A DNA stretch of 64,000 nucleotides from Polytrichum commune (lineage: Eukaryota > Streptophyta > Polytrichopsida > Polytrichales > Polytrichaceae): the NCBI GenBank assembly GCA_950295325.1, contig OX485806.1, positions 57,841,169-57,905,168 on the forward strand, read 5' to 3'. Positions 55,884 to 64,000 of this stretch are shown piece by piece (within the stretch, counting starts at the first letter, position 1; each line of letters starts with the position of its first letter). The notes beneath the pieces were generated by a model. The model had not been told where the DNA came from, ran no database searches, and worked only from the letters and a program-made list of their open reading frames with translations. The translations under genes were made by a program, and so were the position numbers.

Positions 55884-57340
55884 TTGGCGGTATGTAGATG
55901 TGAAGTTAAAAATGGCAAGGTCCGCCAAATGAAGATGGGGTCGAAATTGGAGGAGAACGAGGTTAGGGAGTATAGCGAGTTGGTAGATGAATTTAGCAAC
56001 ACCTTCGCTTGGTCATACGATGAACTTAAGGGGATTCCTAGAGAGATGGTGGAACATCGTATTCTTTTGATTCCGGGAGCAAAGCCAATTAAACCAAAAG
56101 AAAGAAAGATGAACCCGAAATTACAATTGGTGGTTAAAGCGGAATTGGAGAGATTGTTGAACCCCGGGTTTATTAAGCCGGTGGAGATTACGGATTGGGT
56201 GTCTCCAATGGTGTTGGTGAAGAAGAAGAACGGAAAACTTAGGATGTGTGTCGATTATAGGAAATTGAACGCGTGCACACAGAAAGACCATTTTCCCTTA
56301 CCATTCATCACGTTGCTACTTGAAGAGGTGGGAAGTCACGCAAGATATACTTTCATGGATGGGTATGCGGGCTACAATCAAATTTCGATTGCCCTACAAG
56401 ATATTCATAAAATGGTTTTGACCACACCTTGGGGGATTTTTGTATGGGTCGTAATGCCATTTGGGCTATGTAATGCCCCCGCTACTTTCCAAAGATTGGT
56501 TATGTACATTTTCAATGACTTGTTGTTTAAATTCATGACCGTGTTTGTAGATGATTTTAGCACTCAAAGTAACATGAGTGAGCACTTACATTGCGTTAGG
56601 GAGGCATTAGTGAGGTGTAGAAAAATGAAGCTAGTTTTGAATCCCGATAAGACATTCTTAGGAGTCAATAGGGGAGTCTTGTTGGGCTATGTGGTTAGTG
56701 AAAAAGGAAGGGAACCGGATCCGGAAAAGGTTGTGGCCATAAGCGAGTTGGGGACTCCAACCAATTCCAAAGGGATCTGTAAATTGTTAGGGCACGTGGG
56801 GTGGTACCGGGAACTCATTCCAAATTTCTCAAAGATAGCGGTCCCTATTACACAGTTGCTCAAAAAGGATGTCAAGTTTGAATGGACGAATGCATGCCAA
56901 AGGGCTTTCGAAGAATTGAGGGATAAATTGAGCACTTATCCCATTTTGAGGCCACCCGATTGGAGTAAACCCTTCCATGTTTTTTGCGACGCTAGCAACG
57001 TGGCGGTGGGTAGCGCGCTTTGTCAATCCACGGGAGAGAAAGAAAAGGATCAACCCATTGCTTACGCTAGTAAGCAATTGACACCGGCCGAACGAAATTA
57101 CTCACCACCGAGAAGGAGTGCCTAGCAATGGTATTCTCGGTAAAAAAATTTCGACACTACCTCTTGTGTAACCCGGGGGTCTTCTTTGTGGATCACATGG
57201 CCATTAAATATTTGGTGAACAAGGCGAAGCTAAGTGGTAGATTAGCGAGGTGGGTTTTGCTATTAGAGGAATTCGATTACACGGTGGAGTATAAACCGGG
57301 CCGCATGCACTTGCAAGCCGACCATTTGTCTAGATTGTCG
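55884..57340 (+). pseudogene. Reverse transcriptase and RNase H of element E
   Basis: RT motifs in order: WVSPMVLVKKKNGKLRMCVD, YRKLNACTQKDHFPLP, YTFMDGYAGYNQI, MPFGLCNAPATFQR, catalytic FVDDF and LLGHVGWYRELIP. RNase H has VFCDASNVAVGSALCQ and VFFVDHMAIKYL, then VEYKPGRMHLQADHLSRL. One base is lost near 57105 (in NYS-CCACCGAGAAG), where RNase H's TTEKE-type Glu motif would be; the frame shifts there and resumes at 57128. Otherwise this is a well preserved RT. Confidence 0.9.
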
Positions 57341-58663
57341 GAAAAGATGGGAGAAAATACGGTGGACGATAGGCTAATGGATGATGATCTCTTTGTGGAC
57401 ACCTCAAGACCGGATTGGTACGCGGGCATCGTGGAATTCTTGACGACCCAAACATTGTCTGAGGAGTGGTCCAAAGAAGAGAGAAGGAAAATGAGGGTTA
57501 ATAGTAGACATTTCATGGTGTTGGGACATAGATTGTTTAGGAGGGGAACCGACGGCCTACTTAGGAGGTGTGTGTCCGCAACGGAGGTGCCCTCCATTTT
57601 ATTGGCATGCCACGATAGCGCATGCGGCGGGCATTTCTCAGGGCAACTTACCGACCAAAAAATACTTAGAGCCGGATACTTTTGGCCTACGTTGTTTAAA
57701 GACTCACACGATTATGTGAAAAAGTGTGATGCTTGCCAAAGGTACGCCAGAAATGATCTTAGGATGGAAATGCCACTACATGTCTCTTTACCATTAGTTT
57801 CTTTTTTTAAATGGGGAATAGATTATGTGGGACCGGTTCATCCTCATTCCTCAAGGGGGATGATTTACATCGTAGTGGCCACGGAATATTTAATAAAGTG
57901 GGCAGAGGCCAAAGCAGTCAAAACGGATACGGCCGCTCACGCGGCTACTTTCATGTATGAGAACATTATCACTAGGTTTGGATGTCCTAAAATCCTAGTT
58001 AGTGATAGAGGTACACATTTTCTGAATAATCTCATTCGCGAGATGACTAGTAGGTTTCAAATAGATCATAGGAAAACTACACCTTACTATCCGCAGACCA
58101 ATGGTCAAACGGAGCGTGTCAACGGGATTTTGGTGAGCATTCTACGCAAGACAGTTATAGACTTGAAGCGAGATTGGGACGTCAAGTTGACAGCGGTACT
58201 ATGGGCATACCGGACAACCTACAAGGTGACTACCCATGCCACACCTTTTTCATTGGTATATGGTTTGGAAGCCACACTTCCGATCGAATATGAGGTAGAA
58301 TCACTTAGGGTGGCCATAGGTTCGAGACTTACCGACAAACAATCCTTGAAGAGTAGGCTCACCGACTTGGAGGAGCTTGACGAACAAAGACGGACGGCCG
58401 CTCAACAAATCGAGGTGATTCAACGTCGAAGAAAAATCATCTTCGATAAAAGGCATAAGAAAATGGCACTTCAACCGGGAATGATGGTAATGATACAAGA
58501 CGCAAGGAAGCTTGAATTCCCTGCAAAATTTGATGCGGTGTGGTTAGGGCCTTACCTTGTGCAAGCAGTTTTTCCTAACAACTCACTCCACTTGGAGACT
58601 TTGAACGGCGGACTCTTTCCTACCCGCACTTCAGGGAGTAGATGTAAGGAATACAAAGCGTGA
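57341..58663 (+). CDS. Integrase of element E (one HHCC module plus DDE core)
   Basis: Open from 57128 to 58663. The linker-HHCC module is DWYAGIVEFL, then a basic linker, LRRCVSATEVPSILLACH, HFSG, GYFWPTLFKD and CDACQ (57413-57745). The DDE core has WGIDYVGPVH (Asp), ILVSDRGTHFLNN (Asp) and TNGQTERVNGIL (Glu). A C-terminal GPY-type segment (FDAVWLGPYLVQAVFPNN) follows, and no chromodomain. All catalytic residues are present. It would insert the cDNA. Its single module aligns with the repeated modules of elements A and B and so defines what was amplified there. Confidence 0.9.
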   Translation, partial: EKMGENTVDDRLMDDDLFVDTSRPDWYAGIVEFLTTQTLSEEWSKEERRKMRVNSRHFMVLGHRLFRRGTDGLLRRCVSATEVPSILLACHDSACGGHFSGQLTDQKILRAGYFWPTLFKDSHDYVKKCDACQRYARNDLRMEMPLHVSLPLVSFFKWGIDYVGPVHPHSSRGMIYIVVATEYLIKWAEAKAVKTDTAAHAATFMYENIITRFGCPKILVSDRGTHFLNNLIREMTSRFQIDHRKTTPYYPQTNGQTERVNGILVSILRKTVIDLKRDWDVKLTAVLWAYRTTYKVTTHATPFSLVYGLEATLPIEYEVESLRVAIGSRLTDKQSLKSRLTDLEELDEQRRTAAQQIEVIQRRRKIIFDKRHKKMALQPGMMVMIQDARKLEFPAKFDAVWLGPYLVQAVFPNNSLHLETLNGGLFPTRTSGSRCKEYKA

Positions 58664-58722
58664 GTCGGCACTTACCTTCGGAGCAAGAGATTCGGGATCT
58701 ATCCCCCGATGGTCGCCAATAA

Positions 58723-60292
58723 TGTGAGCCCAAAATTGTGCCCACATGTGTTCTTAACCCTTTGAAACTATTAAAAGTTATGTTTTGATATTTTATGATT
58801 ATTCATAAAAATATAAAAAGAGTGAGGTTTGAGTGAAGTTATGTTTAGACCTTAGGTTGATTAGAAGTTTAGCGGTGTGAAAAAAATTCCTTAGTTAGGT
58901 GATCATAGTCTGTGGTGAACCAAGGGTGGCTCTTTGAATTAAATGTTTGAATTAGGATCTATGTTGTTGGTTTAAGAGTTGAAGGCTTAAATGATAGGAT
59001 GAGAGCCTACAAAGTAGAAAATGATCAAAAGGTTTATCTTGAGCCTTGGGGGTGCTCACCTACTCCTTTGAAGGCTTAAAGGATAGGATGAGAGCCTACA
59101 AAGTAGGAAATGATCAAAAGGTTTATCTTGAGCCTTAGGGGTGCTCACCTACTCCCTTTCACCTCACTATATAATCCTCACTCTCCCGTCTTCCTCTCTC
59201 TCTTTCCTTTGTGCTCCTTGGCACCCCACGTGTTATGAGTATGGGTGTGTGGGAAGCAAGAAAAAAACACGTGTGTGTGCAAGGTCTCAAGGTGAAGAAC
59301 CAAGACTACTTAGCCTTGAAGTTAGTTGACACTTGTTTGGAGTGGTCTTTAGTTTGAGGCATTTAGAGCTTAGCTCGTTGTGTTCAACTTATAAAATTTA
59401 GACTTATATCATTTAAATTTATAGTGTTTAGAATTATGACATTTAGAATTGTAGCATCTAGATTCAGGTTAGATTTAAAGCATTCAACCTTATAGGCTTT
59501 AAGGCGGAGGCCACTTAGGCTAGCTGCTCGTTTGAAGTTGGAGGCAGTCGGCTTAGTTGTTGGTTTGAAGTTGGAGGCAGTTGGCTTAGTTGTTGGTTTG
59601 AAGTTGGAGGCAGTTGGCTTAGCTGCTGGTTTGAAGTTGGAGGCAGTTAGGCTTAGCGGCTGGATTGAAGAGGGAGGCTAGTTAGGCCTAGCGGCTGGGT
59701 TAAGTAGAGCCAGTTAGATTTAGCGAATGGGTTAAGGAGGAATCTAGTTCCAACTAGTTGTGCACTCCCGAGTCTAAGCTAGATCGACAAGCTAAGTTAC
59801 TACTAGTTAGTGAGGATGGTTAATTAGACTAATTAGTTAGGCTAGAGGGTTAGGCTAGTTGGTTTAGTGGTTGCATTATGAGATGAAGTTGGGAAGGATT
59901 TGTGAGGGACTTGTGGAAGAGGAGGTAATGTTAAGTTATATAAGTGTTTTTCAACACTTGTATTAAAACTTATGTGCGTCATGGAATCAACACATCATAG
60001 CCTCAGCGCGGTGTCATGCACTAGTGAAGAATCGACAGCCAGAACCAAAGTTACAAGGGGGAAATCATTAAAGGCATGCGTGGGAAAGGCAGTGGGGTGG
60101 ACTCTGGAAAAAGCCAAGGATGTGTCTATGCACGAGGTTCACATTAATAAAATATCATGATTTGAATTAATTTAGAAACTCATCAAGGTAGAACGTACAT
60201 CTCATGTTACCACAAGTTGTTATGTTACACATGTGATCTCCAAACCTATTACCCGGACTAGGACGCTTAAGGGTGGTAGATTTGGCCTCACA
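58723..60292 (+). repeat. 3' LTR of element E
   Basis: 1570 bp, starting TGTGAGCCCAAAATTGTGCC and ending GATTTGGCCTCACA. Four copies of a roughly 36-bp unit (GGTTTGAAGTTGGAGGCAGT...) lie at 59525-59655. The bases before it (CCCCCGATGGTCGCCAATAA) do not form an obvious polypurine tract. Confidence 0.93.
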
Positions 60293-61740
60293 CATGTATG
60301 TTTGACTGTATGTTTCATATGTTTTCTGTTCCGGCCTAGTTATATATGGGATTGGGTAGGACCCTCTCAAATCCAAGAGGGTTATCGATTATTGCTTTTA
60401 AGGGCCAGATTTTGATTTACATATCTTGAGGCATGTATGTATAAGTATAAATGTTTTGTGTTTTCTATTTCGGCCTAGTTGTGTATGGGCTAGGGTAGGA
60501 CCCTCTCGGATCCGAGAGGATCGTCGTTTATTACTTTAAAGGGCCAGATGTTTATTGAAATGTTTTAAGGTATGTATATTTAAGTATATGTTTCATATGT
60601 TTTCTGTTTCGGCCTTTTGTGTATGGGCTGGGGTAGGACCCTCTCGGATTCGAGAGGGTCATCGATTAGTGCTTTCAGGGGCCTTATTTTGATTTACATA
60701 TCTTGATGCATGTATGTATAGGTATAAATGTCTTGTGTTTTCTGTTTCGGCCTAGTTGTGTATGGGCTGGGTAGGACCCTCTCGGATCCGAGAGGGTCAT
60801 CGAGTGTGACTATGAAGGGCCAGATTTTGATTCAAATATTTTGAGGCATGTATGTAAATATATATATTTCATATGTTTTCTGTTTCGGCCTAGTTGTGTA
60901 TGGGTTGGGTAGGACCCTCTCGGATCCGAGAGGGTCATCGAGTGGGACTATGAAGGGCCAGGGTTTGATAGAAATGTTTTAAGGCATATATGATTAAGTA
61001 TATATTTCATATGTTTTCTGTTTCGGCCTTTTATGTATGGGTTGGGTAGGACCCTCTCGGATCCGAGAGGGTCATCGAGTGGGACTATGAAGTGCCAGGG
61101 TTTGATAGAAATGTTTTAAGGCATATATGATTAAGTGTATATTTCATATGTTTTCGGTTTCGGCCTAGTTATGTATGGGCTTTGGTCTATGTGTAAGCAC
61201 TAGTTTGGTTGTTAGTGTTGGGTAGGACAACTTGGGGTTCACGGGTTGAACATTTTGTTTTTTTTTAAATTTGTCATGTTAAGGGGTTGGACTAGTTAGG
61301 GACCCTCTCGGTTCCGAGAGGGTCCATCGGTTGGGGGGTTGATCCATATTTTATGCATGTGACATTATAGCCATAATGCTATATATTGCATCCAGGTCAT
61401 TATGAGGTGTACTATGTAGGATCCCCTAATTAAGTTAAGATTTAGCCCAGAAGTTGAACTAGTTGGTTGATAGGCTATACATGTAGGATGTGTGGTTGTG
61501 TGGATAGTTCCAACTACATTGTTGGTAGGATCAACTATTTTGTATCTTGGCTGGAATAAGTCACTCTCACAACCGAGAGGGTCTTAGGTTAGGAATGTAG
61601 GACCAGATTTTCCAATTTCGTTTTCAAAGCTTCCATGTGTGGATAGTTTCAATTACTTGGTTGTTAGGTTAAACTAATTTGTATTTTGGATGGAATTAGA
61701 CCCTCTCGAAACTGGGAGGGTCTTAGGCTATTAATGTAGG
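60293..61740 (+). repeat. 139-bp palindromic satellite, block 3
   Basis: Continues block 2 after element E. Palindromes start at about 60360, 60499, 60637, 60775, 60913 and 61050, then 61301 in diverged context. Two decayed forms (near 61565 and 61690) keep the half ACCCTCTCG/GAGGGTC. The unit body (GGCCAGATTTTGATT, GGCATGTATG, TTTCGGCC) fades after 61180. Orientation is the same as block 2. Confidence 0.9.
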
Positions 61741-62159
61741 CCAAGATTATGGGCATAATGATAAATATTGCATCCCCCTTCATTATATGGTGTACTAGCT
61801 AGGATCCCCTAATCAAGTTAGGATTTTCCATACTAATGTAATGCACTCAAATCAAATCAAACATCATAGCAATGATGGTCACCTCCCCTTCCACCCTTTT
61901 TACAATGGAGGACTTCCAAGCACATGCCCTTCAAAACAAATGCAATTTTTCATTGCATTCTCCTACTCCATTCTGGTGAGTGTTCGGACTCTGCCCCCTT
62001 TGAATTTTTTTTCATGTTTTTGTAGGCCAGATTTGTGGGTTTAATGCATAAGATGTAATTTAATGTTTCAGTTTTCCCTCTTGTATCCGAAAAGGTGTAT
62101 GGTATGCAAGATTGTTGGGTTTCATGCATAAGATGGAGTTTTGTGTGGGAATTTTGTGT
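61741..62159. other. Non-coding transition between two repeat arrays
   Basis: No gene is supported. It contains partial pieces of the neighbouring repeats (GGTGTACTAGCTAGGATCCCC, also near 61410) and leads into the 105-bp array. Confidence 0.4.
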
Positions 62160-63060
62160 GGCTAGTTTGCACTCCAATGTTGAATGCTTGTTTGTGTATA
62201 TAGGTTGGACTACTGTGTATGTGGTTGGATTGGACACTCTTCCTTCAAGTATTTAAGACCAGATTTTGGACTTCAATGTGTATATAGGTTGGACTTGTGT
62301 GTATGTGTATGTGGCTGGATTGGACACTCTTCCTTCAAGTATTTAGGACCAGATTTTGGACTTCAATGTTGAATGTTTGTTTGTGTATATAGGTTGGACT
62401 AGTGTGTATGTGTATGTGGCTGGATTGGACACTTTTCCTTCAAGTACTAAGGACCAGATTTTGGACTTCAATGTTGAATGTTTGTTTGTGTATATAGGTT
62501 GGACTAGTGTGTATGTGTATGTGGCTGGATTGGACACTCTTCCTTCAAGTATTTAGGACCAGATTTTGGACTTCATTGTTCAATGTTTGTTTGTGTATAT
62601 AGGTTGGACTAGTGTGTATGTGTATGTGGCTGGATTGGACACTCTTCCTTCAAGTATTTAGGACCAGATTTTGGACTTCATTGTTCAATGTTTGTTTGTG
62701 TATATAGGTTGGACTAGTGTGTATGTGTATGTGGTTGGATTGGACCCTCTTCCTTCAAGTACTTAGGACTAGATTTTGGACTTCAATGTTGAATGTTTGT
62801 TTGTATATATAGGTTGGACTTTTCTGTATGTGTATGTGGCTAGATTGGACCCTCTTCCTTGAAGTATTTAGGACCAGATTTTGGATTTTATTGTTGAATG
62901 CTTGTTTGTGTATATAGGTTGGACTATTGTGTATGTGTATGTGGCTGGATTGGACACTCTTCCTTCAAGTATTTAGGACCAGATTTGTACTTCATTGTTG
63001 ATTACTTATTTGTGTATATAGGTTGGACTAGTGTGTATGTGTATGTGGCTGGATTGGACA
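62160..63060. repeat. 105-bp tandem repeats, about nine units
   Basis: The anchor GGTTGGACT starts at 62203, 62287, 62392, 62497, 62602, 62707, 62812, 62917 and 63021: 105 bp except for one short first unit. Each unit has TGTGTATGTGGCTGGATTGG, CACTCTTCCTTCAAGTA and GACCAGATTTTGGACTTCA. Because 105 is 35 codons, frames stay open on both strands for several units. The last unit merges directly into the HHCC frame of element A. Confidence 0.92.
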
Positions 63061-63920
63061 GTCTCCGTTGATTAGTTGAAAAGGTCTACTTCTTATCGCT
63101 ATTTGTTGTCTTTGAGAAGTTGTTGCCGGTGTTGTCAATCTCCCATGCGATAAGTAGTCAATAAATGGCGTTCCCCAATCCTCTTGTGGATCGGTAGTAA
63201 TTGCTCCGCATTGTATTTTAGTTGTTGTTTTCTTCTTACATTTCGGACATTCTCCATTGATATAATGTTCCGTATCTTGTGCTATGGTAGGCCACCAATA
63301 GGGCCCGTTGAATATTTGTTGAATAGTATCGTTTGGGTTGAGGTGACAACCATTTTGCTCATGCACCCTTTTGATTAGATGTTTGATTTGGTCTTCCGCG
63401 ATACATATTTTACTTTCTCCGTGGTTGATTTCTTTTCGTAATTCTCTTTCTTCCATAAAGTAAGTTTCATATTCTTGTTCAAATAGATCTCGATCTTCGG
63501 TTCTCCCTTGGTTCAAATATTCCATTATGGGTTTTCTCCAATCTACTTTGGTTGAATCATTCCTTTGTTGAATTAGCGTAGTACCATTTCTTTGCTTGTA
63601 ATTAGAATTTTCCTTGATGAAACTTCGAATGTCGCGAGTCATGGTAGGCCACCAATATGGTCCTTGTGCCGTTTTTTTTACCATCTCTTCACATGTTTGA
63701 TGTTTCCCATGGAGTTCCTTTAAAAGCTCTAGTATCCGATTCTCTGAGATGCATTCCTTGGGTATCTCGTTGGCGACAAATCGTCTCATTAGTTTTCCAT
63801 TCATGATGGCGAAGAATTGACTTCTATTCGCAATCCGTTCATTCTCTTCTCCGGTTAAGTCATTGCTCATTACCTTTCCGAATAATAAGTATTCGAGGTA
63901 AGGTTTTCTCCAATCCGATG
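63060..63920 (-). pseudogene. HHCC-type modules of element A
   Basis: Three modules on the minus strand: the first starts at DWRKPYLEYL (63915), the second at 63543 (DWRKPIMEYLNQGR), the third at 63180 (DWGTPFIDYLSHGR). The first has GPYWWPTMTRD but its second His and C-x2-C are lost (HGKHQTCEE, NSNYKQ). The second is intact (HEQNGCH, GPYWWPTIAQD, CPKC). The third ends after about 40 residues, where the 105-bp repeat begins. Spacing is 372 and 363 bp, a little shorter than in element B. The frame is open for 280 residues without a stop. Upstream sequence leaves the window. Confidence 0.82.
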
Positions 63921-64000
63921 TAACATTTGCTTTAATATAGTCACTTCTTTATCTTTTAGATTCATCTCTTTTTGCTTTCCATTGAGTTCTAACATGCATT
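63921..64000 (-). other. Window edge, continuation of element A
   Basis: The frame of the first module continues upstream for about eight codons and then meets a TAA. The remaining bases are too few to assign. Confidence 0.4.

Larger units (their letters stand above)
50114..60292 (+). mobile_element. Element E: near-complete Ty3/gypsy retrotransposon
   Basis: It has two LTRs (50114-51583 and 58723-60292) in the same orientation, a perfect 5-bp target duplication CATGT (50109-50113 and 60293-60297), and gag, protease, RT, RNase H and integrase in Ty3 order. The target site is the GCATGTATG segment of the 139-bp satellite. The catalytic box is FVDDF and no chromodomain is visible, pointing to the Athila/Tat side rather than chromoviruses. 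Several stops and frameshifts make this copy non-autonomous. The solo LTR at 7756-9244 and the fragment at 10410-11695 belong to the same or a close family. Confidence 0.93.

Noticed and set aside
1..64000. tRNA, rRNA or other structured RNA genes.
   Set aside because: No A/B-box pair with a cloverleaf and no rRNA-like segment was recognised on either strand by eye; a covariance-model scan would be needed to be sure.

Overview
This window looks like repeat-dominated plant nuclear DNA. Coding sequence is carried almost entirely by transposable elements: Ty3/gypsy-type retroelements with Athila/Tat-like features, Mutator-like DNA transposons (MULEs), a hAT-like MITE and several satellites. The genes have GT-AG introns and the elements are deeply nested. 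The mix would suit a large plant genome, possibly a fern or other seed-free plant; that assignment is inference. Only the last two exons of a possible host gene (309-1130) are not obviously mobile. Almost every large reading frame carries stops or frameshifts.

Layout. 1-2400: possible host gene 3' end and non-coding DNA. About 2400-10400: a MULE with a broken transposase (+) and a Ulp1-like cysteine protease gene (-). The protease gene is cut by a solo LTR (7756-9244, target duplication GAGGT). 10410-14505: a 5'-truncated Ty3 pol piece and non-coding repeat debris. 14507-23754: two copies of one gag-like element in inverted orientation, arms of about 3.2 kb around a 2.1 kb spacer. The right copy sits inside the integrase of another Ty3 element (element C, minus strand), which also holds a 496-bp MITE with an 8-bp target duplication.

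25581-44342 and 44343-64000 hold two partial copies, B and A, of an unusual large retroelement, both on the minus strand. Reading B in its own sense: a 3.2-kb LTR (41152-44342), primer-binding site, repeated modules, gag with zinc knuckles, a MULE insertion (about 31430-36930), a 139-bp satellite whose unit carries a 24-bp perfect palindrome, RT, RNase H, then six tandem copies of a 130-150-residue module containing the integrase HHCC zinc-binding domain. No DDE integrase core follows. Element A shows the other end: HHCC modules, a 105-bp tandem repeat, the same 139-bp satellite in the opposite orientation, a C-terminal reading frame and a polypurine tract next to the same LTR. One LTR therefore serves as A's 3' LTR and B's 5' LTR. 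Element A's satellite is interrupted by a spliced, broken gene resembling a permuted N6/N4 DNA methyltransferase (about 46.2-49.9 kb) and by a nearly complete Ty3 element E (50114-60292, target duplication CATGT).

The best candidate for something undescribed is the A/B family: a retroelement with an amplified HHCC module and, on the composite reading, inverted palindromic satellites either side of pol. Element E carries one ordinary copy of the same module in front of a normal DDE integrase, which gives an internal reference. All boundaries were read by eye; homology calls are from recognised motifs, not database searches.
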